Below are positions 1 through 7,850 of a DNA stretch of 26,188 nt, piece by piece. The position numbers and the translations under genes are program-made. Each line of letters begins with the position of its first letter. The stretch's first letter is position 1. The DNA comes from Gemmataceae bacterium. GTDB taxonomy: Bacteria > Planctomycetota > Planctomycetia > Gemmatales > Gemmataceae. Location of the stretch: NCBI GenBank assembly GCA_009691815.1, contig SIAL01000008.1, forward strand, positions 1 to 26,188. Direction: 5' to 3'. The notes beneath the pieces were generated by a model. The model ran no database searches. It saw nothing but the letters and a program-made list of their open reading frames with translations, and was not told the DNA's origin.

Positions 1-192
1 GTACTCTTGCCAAGCTTTTTTGGCATAGGAATGCATTCGTTTGTCTAAATAGAAGGAGTCCGTCCAAAGCTGGAATTCATTAACGGTAGTTTTTTGGACC
101 AAGGTAGCCAAATTGCATCCAACCGGACCAAAGAGAAGGAAAAAACCCGCAAAGGCAAGTTTGCTTCGATAGAATGCTGAGTATCGATTCAT
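1..192 (-). CDS. Putative lipoprotein, N-terminal part only (cut by window edge)
   Basis: Reading the minus strand from the ATG at 192 gives 64 codons with no stop before the window edge, so only the N-terminus is present. The start MNRYSAFYRSK is basic and is followed by a hydrophobic run (LAFAGFFLLFGPVG) ending in a cysteine at residue 25. This is a type II (lipoprotein) signal peptide with lipobox-like GPVGC. The mature part begins NLATLVQKTTVNEF and continues with aromatic-rich sequence including YAKKAWQEY. A GGGAG lies about 12 bases upstream of the ATG. The gene is divergent from the protease gene at 272, with 79 bases between the two starts that must hold both promoters. I do not recognise the family. 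The product should sit on the periplasmic face of a membrane. Confidence rests on the signal peptide plus an uninterrupted frame. Confidence 0.6.
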   Translation of the reverse strand, partial: MNRYSAFYRSKLAFAGFFLLFGPVGCNLATLVQKTTVNEFQLWTDSFYLDKRMHSYAKKAWQEY

Positions 193-271
193 AAGCCCCA
201 CCAACTCCCTTAAAGCTCGTGTTCTTCTTATCGACCGGCAAAATGGGGAAAGTTTAGGGGTTCTCCAGATT

Positions 272-961
272 GTGAGGCCTGAAGTGTATGTCGTGATAGC
301 TGCCCTCTGTTTGTTGATTTCGCAAGACCCCCCTTTGGAAATTCCAGCGAATGTTTCCAAATCGGCCTCAATTGCCTGCTTTTTGAAATCCGGTGAAGGT
401 GGGGGGACCGCCATCCACCTTGGGGAACGGTATTCGATAAGTTGGTTTTTAACCTCCCTCCACGAGGTCGAAGGGGAAAATTCCTTTGAAATCAGCTGCT
501 TTGAGGAATTTGCATTGAATACCGATTTTTCGAAAATAAAGATGGGAGCCCTTTCAGGCGGCGTTTTGGTGGCAAAGGATAAAGATTCCGATTTGGCTCT
601 GCTTCGTTTCGATAACCTTCGTTTTCCCATTCCCGTGCCAAAAGTTCCAAAATTGGGCCAATTTTTACCACCAAAAATACCCGTTTGGTCCGTTGGTTGC
701 GAAAAAGGATTTCCGTCCATCGAAGCGACCTTATTGACGGGAAAGAAGCTTTTTAGAACCCCGAATGGTCAAGCATTTCATTGGGAAACCAGGGATGGAA
801 CCAAACCTGGGCGATCCGGTGGGCCATTAATCAATGAAAAAGGGGAATGGATTGGCCTTTGCCATGGGGTCCAAAACGGCAAGGGGTACTACACCCACGC
901 CATTGAAATCCGTGCATTTTTGGTAAAAAACCAATTGGGTTGGGTCTTCGGGGCCGAATAG
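272..961 (+). CDS. Secreted trypsin-like serine protease (S1 fold)
   Basis: A 229-residue single-domain chymotrypsin-fold protease. The triad can be read in order: His64 in FLTSLHEV, Asp107 in DSDLALLRF, and Ser182 in GRSGGPLI. The histidine context (TSLHEV instead of TAAHV) is unusual, but spacing and flanking hydrophobics fit. The N-terminus has a hydrophobic stretch (VYVVIAALCLLIS) followed by QDPP, which looks like a short signal peptide or anchor, so export is inferred. The start is GTG; an AGGGG lies 11 bases upstream and no better start is available. There is no PDZ domain, unlike the HtrA-like protein at 12549. Four cysteines are present (36, 76, 143, 197). The neighbour on the left is a divergent lipoprotein gene. 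The substrate is unknown; a housekeeping or regulatory proteolysis role is possible. Confidence 0.8.
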   Translation: MRPEVYVVIAALCLLISQDPPLEIPANVSKSASIACFLKSGEGGGTAIHLGERYSISWFLTSLHEVEGENSFEISCFEEFALNTDFSKIKMGALSGGVLVAKDKDSDLALLRFDNLRFPIPVPKVPKLGQFLPPKIPVWSVGCEKGFPSIEATLLTGKKLFRTPNGQAFHWETRDGTKPGRSGGPLINEKGEWIGLCHGVQNGKGYYTHAIEIRAFLVKNQLGWVFGAE

Positions 962-1002
962 GAACCTAAGCGGATTTATGGAATTTATTTTAGAGACTGG
1001 CG

Positions 1003-1031
1003 TTGCTGGAATACCAGGACTCTTCTATACT
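1003..1031 (+). promoter_or_regulatory. Sigma70-type promoter candidate
   Basis: TTGCTG at 1003-1008 and TATACT at 1026-1031 are separated by exactly 17 bases, matching the -35/-10 consensus at four and five of six positions. Transcription would start near 1038, about 29 bases before the ATG at 1067. It would serve the small secreted protein gene and probably the ligase gene behind it. Planctomycete promoters are poorly defined, so this is a pattern match only. Confidence 0.5.
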
Positions 1032-1066
1032 GAAAAGGTATAGGAAAATTTTTTGGGGGGGTGGAT

Positions 1067-1345
1067 ATGAATTGTTGCCAAAAAAGCGTAAAAGGTTTGG
1101 GATTTCTCCTTTTGGGCGTTTGTGGATTCTCCATCCTAGCGTCGGATTCTGCTAAGGGTTGGAGTACCGTAACGAGTGAAACCGGGGTTTATCAAGAAGC
1201 TTTGGTAGATTCCCATGTGAATGCCATTGGTTTGGAATCCCTTCAGGAACCAACCGTTGTTAATGTGGAAGACGCGGATGGATATGTGGTCCAAAGCCAC
1301 CTGTTCACGGAATGCGTTTCCAAAAGGCGAATTCGCCGCCGCTAG
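1067..1345 (+). CDS. Small secreted protein of unknown function with arginine-rich C-terminus
   Basis: A 92-residue protein. ATG at 1067 is preferred because the run of G at 1055-1061 sits at ribosome-binding distance from it, whereas the in-frame GTG at 1061 would touch that run. The N-terminus (MNCCQKSVKG, then the hydrophobic GLGFLLLGVCGFSILAS) looks like a signal peptide, with likely cleavage near ASDSAKG. The mature part is about 60 residues and acidic in the middle (VNVEDADGYVV). It ends in the basic tail KRRIRRR, encoded over a 12-bp perfect palindrome. A sigma70-like promoter lies upstream and the ligase/TPR gene starts 26 bases downstream, so the two are probably co-transcribed. I do not recognise a family. 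Coding status is supported by the signal peptide, promoter and spacing, not by homology. Confidence 0.6.
   Translation: MNCCQKSVKGLGFLLLGVCGFSILASDSAKGWSTVTSETGVYQEALVDSHVNAIGLESLQEPTVVNVEDADGYVVQSHLFTECVSKRRIRRR
1326..1337. repeat. 12-bp perfect palindrome GGCGAATTCGCC
   Basis: The palindrome lies in the last codons of the small secreted protein gene and encodes part of its RRIRRR tail. It has no U-tract and no loop, so it is not a convincing terminator. It may simply follow from the arginine codons chosen around ATT. Confidence 0.5.
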
Positions 1346-1371
1346 AATTCCACAAATAGTTAGTTGAAAAG

Positions 1372-4221
1372 ATGCCGCAAGGAAACACCCGTTCCTCGAT
1401 TGCAGAGTTGTGGAGTTCCTTAGCTGATTTTTTTTTGATCGGGGCCATTCTGGTTGGCCCTTGGATGTTTGGGTCCGATGAAGCGGCTTACCATGTTGTT
1501 TTGTTGGGCCTTGTTAGTGCCTCGGCGTTTTGCCTTTGTATTCGTTCCTTTCTGTTAAAAACCTTCAAAATCAACCTAGACGGACCCGTTTGGATTTTTT
1601 GCGGCCTAGTGCTTCTTGGGTTGTTCCAAATGATACCATGGCCGGTTAACCTCCTAGGATTCCTATCCCCGGAAACCGCCTCGTTACGGAATTTTTTACT
1701 TCCTTCTCAATCCGATCAATTTGACGGCCAAACTTTAGGTGGAGTTGCCCAAGCTACCATTAGTTTGAATCCCTTTGCAACGAAGCAAGTGGTTTATCAA
1801 ATTGTCTGTCTGGCGATGGTGTACTTGATTACCCAAATGGGTCTTCGAAGTATTGACCAAATCACCAGGATTTGCTGGTGTTTGCTGGCCAATGGATCGT
1901 TTTTGGCTTTGGAGGCAATTACACAATCGTTTACCTCCAATTCCGATATGGTCTATTGGTCCTTTTCCACATCCGGGTCTGTTTTTGGGCCTATGAATCG
2001 TGATCATTTTCCAGATTACATGAACCTTTGCATTGGTTCTTCGTGTGCTTTGTTAACGGCCGTTTACCACCAACGTTTGCAACCCATTAGATCAAAACAC
2101 TCCCGAGGTTGGGACAGAATGATGGGGCCTTTTTGGGAGGCGTTAAGATCACCATTTGAGCTTTTGCAATCTCCTGCAAACCTTTGGGTATTACTTGGGT
2201 TGATCTTTATGTTGGCTTCGGTACCCATGTCGGGTTCCCGGGGTGGATTCGGAGGCATGGGAATTGGGCTGCTGATTGCTTTGGGCCTTGCATCTCAAAA
2301 CCTTCGCAAGGGTGGCTTTCCTAGTTATGTGCTATGGCTTATTCCGTTTGTAATTGGTTTTTTTACCTTAATTGGATGGAGTTTTCTAGAAAGTCGGGTC
2401 GTAACCCAAAGCGGATTTGAATCCTTAAAGAAAGAAGGGCGTTGGTTTTTGTGGGAGCCACTAATTGATTTATTATACAAATTTCCCCTTTTTGGAACAG
2501 GGTACGGATCTTTTATTCATGTTGAACAAATGGTGCGATTGCAAAACCTTCCTGGAATGACTGTTGATTATGCTCATAATGAATACCTTGAAGCATTTGT
2601 TGAGGGCGGTTTAATTCGTTTTTTACTTTCTTTGACATTTGTGTTTTATGTTATCAAATCAACTATTACAGCGTTAAGAAATTATCGCGACAACTCGTAT
2701 GCCTTGCTTCCCGCTGGTTTATGCTGGGGATTGGTGGCGTTGGCCATTCACAGCTTCCTTGATTTTGGGATACATTTGCCCTCTGTTGCTATTCCCGCCA
2801 CCGTAATGCTGGCCCTTTTGATTTGGCTTCGGGATAACCCACCTGTTACCAAAATTTCCCAAAGAGACAAGGAAATGGCCAAAAGTCAAACGAATCTTGA
2901 TCCTTTGATCAAAGATTCCGAGGAAATTCCTGACCAGCAACCTCTGCCAACAATTGGTTCAAGTCATCGTTCCCATCGTCGTCGTTCTTCAAAACATTCA
3001 AAGAGTGCAAGTCTTGGTTCCTTTTCCTTTGATACTACCTCCTTTACTGGGATTTATGCGCGAATTGCTGCGGTAATGATTTCCTTATTCATGATTAACC
3101 TCATGGGGCAATCCATTTTTTATGCAAGGCTTGAGAGCCTTTTGGTTTCCAGTCGTTCCGCCCATGCCAAAGGGGATTTTGAACAAGAATATCAACGACT
3201 TTCTGAGGCTAGGGCGCTTGCACCAAATAATCCACTGGTGCATGAGGCTATTGGAATAGCCCGTGTTATTGCTCTTAATGAAGATCAAAAAAAGAAAAAG
3301 ATTGCTGAAAATCTTTTGGATGATTTGGTGGCTGCCGATGTACTCGCCTTTATGAGTAAAGGATTCTTCAAAATTCCCGGTTTGCATGGAGGTCTTTTGG
3401 TTATTGGGATTTTGGATAAAAAACAACAAGAATTGCGCAAAGAATTTGAGGATCACCGCAAGAGGTATTACCTAGAAGCAATGAACTCTCTTGAAAGAGC
3501 CAGAAATCTAAGTCCTATCCTGTATCGGGTTCATGCCCACCTTGCCCTTTTAGCTCCTCGAAAGGAAACCATTCCCGGGTCCATGGAAAGTGGGTTTCAA
3601 ACCGACCTTCCCAGTATTCATTTGGCAAGGGCATTAGCTTGCTTTCCTATCGATACCGAAATTCGTTATTCCGTAGGTATTGCTTTCCTCAAAGATGGGG
3701 ATCGAAAGGCCGCTGCGGACCACTTTCAAGCCAGCCTTCAAAGTTCCCCAAAGCGGCTTAATGATATTATTACGCTTTCCCGAAAGTACTATACCACCCG
3801 TGAATTGGTCCGCCATGTCCTGCCAGAGGATCCAAACCTCTTGGTTCAATCCATGGTACTGTTATTTGGTACGAATCACCAACCTGAAAGGGTTGAGGTA
3901 TTGGCGCGAATCATCGAACTTGTCATGGAAGGTAAAGGGAAAGTGGATCCCTTTTTGGTGAAATCTGTTTTGGCGGAAATGGAATCCTTATCCATACCGC
4001 CCGATAATCGTTTACTATTCCTCAAATCCATTCCAGATACGGTCCTTTCGGAACTTACTATTCGGTTGGAAGTTGCTTTCATTCTTGAGGAGGCGGGCCA
4101 TTTCCCCGAAGCCGAATTGGAAGTTACCGCGGTTTTACGAGCGGACCCTCGTAACCTTAGGGCCCAGCAACTTGCCGAGTTTTTAAGCAGAGACAGGGTA
4201 TTGGCTCCGTGGCTTAAATAA
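1372..4221 (+). CDS. O-antigen ligase family (Wzy_C-type) membrane protein with C-terminal TPR region
   Basis: A 949-residue protein. Residues about 10-490 are a polytopic membrane region with around ten or more hydrophobic segments. It carries two landmarks of the O-antigen ligase/polymerase superfamily: a glycine-rich SGSRGGFGG at 287-295, and HNEYLEAFVEGGL at 402-414 after FGTGYGSF. A basic Ser/His/Arg linker (SHRSHRRRSSKHSKS, about 531-545) is followed by one more membrane segment at about 565-585. After that comes a soluble region with helical repeats resembling TPR units (for example AKGDFEQEYQRLSEARALAP and a final GHFPEAELEVTAVLRADP). Family members transfer or polymerise oligosaccharides from lipid carriers at the outer face of the inner membrane; the acceptor here is unknown. 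The start has only a weak GAAAAG upstream. Translation is likely coupled to the small gene 26 bases upstream. Its stop is one base from the stop of the opposing gene. Confidence 0.8.
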   Translation: MPQGNTRSSIAELWSSLADFFLIGAILVGPWMFGSDEAAYHVVLLGLVSASAFCLCIRSFLLKTFKINLDGPVWIFCGLVLLGLFQMIPWPVNLLGFLSPETASLRNFLLPSQSDQFDGQTLGGVAQATISLNPFATKQVVYQIVCLAMVYLITQMGLRSIDQITRICWCLLANGSFLALEAITQSFTSNSDMVYWSFSTSGSVFGPMNRDHFPDYMNLCIGSSCALLTAVYHQRLQPIRSKHSRGWDRMMGPFWEALRSPFELLQSPANLWVLLGLIFMLASVPMSGSRGGFGGMGIGLLIALGLASQNLRKGGFPSYVLWLIPFVIGFFTLIGWSFLESRVVTQSGFESLKKEGRWFLWEPLIDLLYKFPLFGTGYGSFIHVEQMVRLQNLPGMTVDYAHNEYLEAFVEGGLIRFLLSLTFVFYVIKSTITALRNYRDNSYALLPAGLCWGLVALAIHSFLDFGIHLPSVAIPATVMLALLIWLRDNPPVTKISQRDKEMAKSQTNLDPLIKDSEEIPDQQPLPTIGSSHRSHRRRSSKHSKSASLGSFSFDTTSFTGIYARIAAVMISLFMINLMGQSIFYARLESLLVSSRSAHAKGDFEQEYQRLSEARALAPNNPLVHEAIGIARVIALNEDQKKKKIAENLLDDLVAADVLAFMSKGFFKIPGLHGGLLVIGILDKKQQELRKEFEDHRKRYYLEAMNSLERARNLSPILYRVHAHLALLAPRKETIPGSMESGFQTDLPSIHLARALACFPIDTEIRYSVGIAFLKDGDRKAAADHFQASLQSSPKRLNDIITLSRKYYTTRELVRHVLPEDPNLLVQSMVLLFGTNHQPERVEVLARIIELVMEGKGKVDPFLVKSVLAEMESLSIPPDNRLLFLKSIPDTVLSELTIRLEVAFILEEAGHFPEAELEVTAVLRADPRNLRAQQLAEFLSRDRVLAPWLK

Positions 4222-4222
4222 G

Positions 4223-6526
4223 CTAAAAGGCCGGAGAATTGGCTGTCTGAAATTCTTGAAACAGCTCTGAAAGTTTTATTGCGCTTTTTGTCTTTATTAT
4301 TGCAGGTTTATAACGGAGTATTGCCTCCAAAGGTAACCGGTTTGACAGGCTTAATACCTCGCCGATTTTACGAACAGGAACACTTAATTGGCTGATACCT
4401 AAAGCCATAAGTAACCAATATCCAAACGGATCAGAGGCGAGTTCACCGCAAGCGGTTACCGTTTTTCCGTTTTGTTTAGCAGTCACGATAGCCGTGTAAA
4501 TCAATCGGATTACCCCAGGATTGAACCGGTGTGAACTATGCGAACTAATGGGAGAGTCCCGGTCTACACCCATGGCAGACGCTGTTAAGTCATTGGTCCC
4601 CAACGAAAAAAAATCAACTTGATCACACCAATCCGCCATTAGGGGGATGGAAGACGCAGCTTCAATCATTACCCCGAAGTCCACTTTATTGTCGTATTCC
4701 AATCCATCAAAAATGAGCTGTTTTTTTACTTCAGTAAGTGTATCTATCAAAAAATCCAAAAGCTCGGTAGTGGTAACTAAAGGAACAAGAATCTTTGCTT
4801 GACCATTTTGGGATGCTCGTAAAATCGCTCGAATTTGTTCTCTAAAAATGGTTTGTAAAGAAGTGGACCGGAGGACATCACGCCAATCTAAAGCTTCCCA
4901 GCCTCCATGTTGAAGGTTGAGGATCCCCTCCACCTTGTCCGGGCGTAAATCAAAAGTGCGGATGGTTACCGTCTTTCCATTCATGGCATTGAGTAGTTTC
5001 CGATAAATGGATACCTGTTCTTCCTCGGAAGGCATAGACCTTCGGGCTAGGAAAAGAAATTCCGTTCGGAAAAGTCCAATACCTTGAGCCCCTAGGGTAT
5101 AGGCTTGACTGGCTTCTGCCAAAAAATTGACATTGGCAAGCAACGGTACTGGGCAAGATGATGCATCTACCTTAAGGGGTGAATGGTCCTTGAAAGATTC
5201 AACAGATTTTATTTCATAGTTTGGAACCATCCAATTGGGGGGATTAATAACAACCCGGCCCGCTTGGCCATCCACCCACAACGGGGTTCCGCCTGGTATT
5301 TGTCTACTAAAATCGGGAAATCCACTCACCATGGGGATTCCAAGGCTTCTAGCAAGGATTGCCGCATGGCTTTGAGGCCCGCCCCTTTCGACAACAATTC
5401 CAGCCAATCGATCTAGATCGACCGCGAAAAGTTCCATTACGGTAGATTCTCGACAAACTAAGACAATTTTTCCTGAATTGCCTGTTCGATCCTGTCCCTG
5501 GGGTTTCGTTTCATGACGCCTAAGCTGCCATAAAATACGATGAAAAACATCCTTTATATCATAAATCCTCTCTTGAACAAGAGGTGTTCGAATTTCGCTT
5601 AAGGCCCGAACATAAGCCTCCAATGTAGATTGGAGTGCCGATTCCGTGGTGGAACCATTTACAATGCAGTCGCCCAATTCTTTTACCAACGAGTTGTCTT
5701 GTAGCAACATTTGTTGGGCTTGAAGGATCGCCCCATGATATTCCCCGACAAGATTGGAAATTTGATGTGCTTGTTTGGCAAGTTCATCCCGGGCCGCCGA
5801 CATTGCTTCGACGAGTCTCTCTTTTTCTCGTTCCTCGCCAAGATATATTCCAGATCCTTGACCGGCCCAGCCTCGTTCTTCATCCACTAAATAGGCTAGG
5901 CCAAGACCGGCTCCTGGGGAAAGACAAATCCCCTGGCGGGATTCACCTGACGCGGGGGGACGGGGGGAGGCCATTCCGTCCATGTGGATTGATGCTGCTA
6001 CCCGTTCCAAAAGTATGGCATCGCCTACCAAAGGGGCTACTTGGGCCCCAACCGCCACAAGCATCCGAATTTCACCGGCGGTGAAATGGCGTGATTCCAC
6101 CGTTTGCACTACCAAAACACCCTTTAGAATTCCCGTTTCGACCAAAGGTACACCGAGAAAGGTTTGGTACGCTTCCTCTCCTGCTTCGGCAAAATATTTG
6201 AATCGAGGATGATTGGGAGCATCGGGAACCATCACGGGCCCGAGGCGTTGAGCCACCAAGCCAGTAAGCCCTTCATCTACCCCCATACGCAACCGGCCAC
6301 GCACTTCCGGCCTAAGCCCCAAGGTGGCCGCCAAAATCAATTCCTTGGTTTCAGCCTGATAAAGGTAAAAGGAACAAACCGCAACCTGAAATCGTTTTTG
6401 GATGAGGCGAACAATGTTTTCTAGCGTTTCCGCGGCATTGTGACTGTGGGAAACGAGATGACTTATCTCTTCAAGGGTGAAGAGAAGGTTACCATCGGTG
6501 CTGTTTTTGGGGTTAGGAGTTTTCAT
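4223..6526 (-). CDS. ptsP: GAF domain-containing phosphoenolpyruvate-protein phosphotransferase (PtsP-like enzyme I)
   Basis: A 767-residue protein from ATG 6526, which has GGAAA just upstream; an earlier in-frame start at 6637 would bury the gene in fmdB. Domain order: GAF (about 15-175), enzyme I N-terminal HPr-binding region starting near LSPGAGLGLAYL (about 202-370), phosphohistidine domain with GGPQSHAAILAR (active His387), and PEP-binding barrel (about 460-745). In the barrel I see FRTEFL (Arg487), TIRTFD (Arg523), GVMIEA (Glu622), GTNDLT (Asn645, Asp646), VDRD (Arg656) and ACGELASDP (Cys693). These match the PEP/Mg ligands and catalytic cysteine of enzyme I. The family autophosphorylates from PEP and passes phosphate to HPr/NPr; the GAF domain suggests metabolite control as in PtsP (EI-Ntr). 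Two usually strict motifs differ: GGDK reads RPDK, and NPFLGxR is replaced around EALDWRDVLR. No HPr or EII gene is in the window. Confidence 0.85.
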   Translation of the reverse strand: MKTPNPKNSTDGNLLFTLEEISHLVSHSHNAAETLENIVRLIQKRFQVAVCSFYLYQAETKELILAATLGLRPEVRGRLRMGVDEGLTGLVAQRLGPVMVPDAPNHPRFKYFAEAGEEAYQTFLGVPLVETGILKGVLVVQTVESRHFTAGEIRMLVAVGAQVAPLVGDAILLERVAASIHMDGMASPRPPASGESRQGICLSPGAGLGLAYLVDEERGWAGQGSGIYLGEEREKERLVEAMSAARDELAKQAHQISNLVGEYHGAILQAQQMLLQDNSLVKELGDCIVNGSTTESALQSTLEAYVRALSEIRTPLVQERIYDIKDVFHRILWQLRRHETKPQGQDRTGNSGKIVLVCRESTVMELFAVDLDRLAGIVVERGGPQSHAAILARSLGIPMVSGFPDFSRQIPGGTPLWVDGQAGRVVINPPNWMVPNYEIKSVESFKDHSPLKVDASSCPVPLLANVNFLAEASQAYTLGAQGIGLFRTEFLFLARRSMPSEEEQVSIYRKLLNAMNGKTVTIRTFDLRPDKVEGILNLQHGGWEALDWRDVLRSTSLQTIFREQIRAILRASQNGQAKILVPLVTTTELLDFLIDTLTEVKKQLIFDGLEYDNKVDFGVMIEAASSIPLMADWCDQVDFFSLGTNDLTASAMGVDRDSPISSHSSHRFNPGVIRLIYTAIVTAKQNGKTVTACGELASDPFGYWLLMALGISQLSVPVRKIGEVLSLSNRLPLEAILRYKPAIIKTKSAIKLSELFQEFQTANSPAF

Positions 6527-6537
6527 AATTTCCAGAT

Positions 6538-6750
6538 TTAATTGGGGCAAGATGGCATACCGGGCATTTTGCAACACCTTGGGCCACAAATGTCCTTTGC
6601 GGTGCCGAAAGAAGGTGGAGGGGCAGGAAGGCTCCACTTTTGTTTAATGTCACTTGAGGAGCATTTCAGGCATAGAATCTCTTCCTTTCCAAACACCAAT
6701 GTTTCAAATTCATTATTGCAATTTTGGCAAATGTATTCTCGCAAAGGCAT
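6538..6750 (-). CDS. FmdB-type zinc ribbon protein
   Basis: A 70-residue protein. ATG 6750 is chosen because GGAG stands eight bases upstream and the sequence then opens MPLREYICQNC, the characteristic start of FmdB zinc ribbons (MPxYEYxCxxC). An upstream TTG at 6780 in frame is less likely. Two CxxC pairs, CQNC and CLKC, form a single zinc ribbon flanking NEFETLVFGKEE. The C-terminal part is proline-, glycine- and cysteine-rich (GPRCCKMPGMPSCPN) and could hold a second metal site. The family was named as a putative regulator of formamidase genes, but its general role is not established. It lies between the rhomboid gene (26 bases away) and the enzyme I gene (11 bases), so the three are probably one transcript. 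Confidence 0.85.
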   Translation of the reverse strand: MPLREYICQNCNNEFETLVFGKEEILCLKCSSSDIKQKWSLPAPPPSFGTAKDICGPRCCKMPGMPSCPN

Positions 6751-6776
6751 AATCGAAGCTCCAGCAAAGGAAGTAA

Positions 6777-7712
6777 TCAATTGCCCCGTTCGCTTTTCAA
6801 ACGGGCACTTTCCGAAAGCAAAAATCGTTTTTCCTCATCCGTCAAACTTTGCATTCCAGAAAATGATATTTTTTCCAGAATGCGGTCCATTTCGTTCTCC
6901 GATTTCCTTGAGGAAGATTTTGCAGCTATCAAAATTGGAACCTTTTTGGGTTGTGCTTTTTTGGATTGGGGGTCGGTTTTCTTCTTGTTTTCGCCCTCAT
7001 TTTGGAACAGGCGCAATTTTGGACCAACAACGGACCGTTTCAGATTACGAAAATATCCCGGTGGAAAGGGATTGGCATGGCTCGACCATACCCAAAAAGT
7101 GGCAACAGCAGCCCCGGCAAGGTGGACTTCCACAGCAACAATGGAGTTTCCTTGAAGGAATAAAAACAGATCAAAAGCAACAAAAAGCACGGTCGCAAAC
7201 CAAAGGGGTACGGGTAACACAAAGAAAAGCAGAATGGATAATTTTGGATTTCGCCATGCGGCGGTTACCATTAGGGCCGTCGCCCCGCCCGATGCTCCCA
7301 CACAAAGGCTGGGGGTGGGCCTAAATCCCAGCCAAACTAGGGCACAAAAAACCAGTCCTCCACACAAAGTGGCACTTAGAAAGATCTTGGCAACTTTTGT
7401 TGGACTGATTTCTCCTTCCAGCATGATGCCAAAAAACCAAATAACCAACCCGTTCATGAGAATGTGAAGCGGGTCTTTGGTGTTGTGAACGAATCCATAG
7501 GAAACCAGCCGCCAGATTTCGCCGTCACGGACCTTGCTGGGATCCAACGAAAGGATGAAAGAAAACGGGTCCCGCGGGCTAGTTAAAACCTGAAGAAAAA
7601 ATACCCCTGCCAAGGCAAACACCAAAGGCTTGATGAAGCCACTTTTGGGTAAACCTATTCTTTCGCCCCAACGAAGCTGGGGCCTGTAATAATCACGGTC
7701 GTAGATTCCCAT
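6777..7712 (-). CDS. Rhomboid family intramembrane serine protease
   Basis: A 311-residue protein when started at ATG 7712 (MGIYDRDYYR), an opening I know from planctomycete rhomboids. An in-frame ATG at 7742 gives ten extra residues; neither start has a strong Shine-Dalgarno site. The rhomboid core is intact: WRLVSYGFVH then HILMN in the second helix region, catalytic Ser141 in GASGGATAL, and His197 in VEVHLAGA. About six membrane segments span residues 25-215. A basic soluble tail follows (KKKTDPQSKKAQPKK) with a C-terminal motif of the form MDRILEKISFSGMQSLTDEE, which recurs after many bacterial rhomboid domains. The enzyme cleaves membrane-spanning substrates; none is obvious nearby. It is first in a probable three-gene minus-strand unit with fmdB and the enzyme I gene, and divergent from aroDE. 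Confidence 0.9.
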   Translation of the reverse strand: MGIYDRDYYRPQLRWGERIGLPKSGFIKPLVFALAGVFFLQVLTSPRDPFSFILSLDPSKVRDGEIWRLVSYGFVHNTKDPLHILMNGLVIWFFGIMLEGEISPTKVAKIFLSATLCGGLVFCALVWLGFRPTPSLCVGASGGATALMVTAAWRNPKLSILLFFVLPVPLWFATVLFVAFDLFLFLQGNSIVAVEVHLAGAAVATFWVWSSHANPFPPGYFRNLKRSVVGPKLRLFQNEGENKKKTDPQSKKAQPKKVPILIAAKSSSRKSENEMDRILEKISFSGMQSLTDEEKRFLLSESARLKSERGN

Positions 7713-7761
7713 AAGGTAACCAAGGTAAATTGTGGCACACATTCCGACAAAGTTAGTCTAT

Positions 7762-7796
7762 TTGAAACCTACCCCGGAAAGCCATACTTTTCGGGG
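7762..7796 (+). promoter_or_regulatory. Possible aroDE promoter overlapping an inverted repeat
   Basis: TTGAAA (7762-7767) is 17 bases from TACTTT (7785-7790), a fair -35 but weak -10. Overlapping it, CCCCGGAAA (7772-7780) can pair with TTTTCGGGG (7788-7796) over nine positions with one G-T pair and a seven-base loop. The element sits in the 138-base gap between the divergent rhomboid and aroDE starts, so it could be an operator or a hairpin in a transcript from further upstream. No regulator can be named. Confidence 0.25.
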
Positions 7797-7850
7797 AAGA
7801 GGAAAGGGCTAAGGAGGTTGGGCCAAAGTTATAAAGGAAGAGACCCTTTT

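Noticed and set aside
5635..6084. 149-codon plus-strand open frame
   Set aside because: Antisense shadow of the GAF-enzyme I gene.
6542..7324. 260-codon plus-strand open frame
   Set aside because: It lies opposite the FmdB and rhomboid genes, whose motifs are clear; its translation shows no family features.
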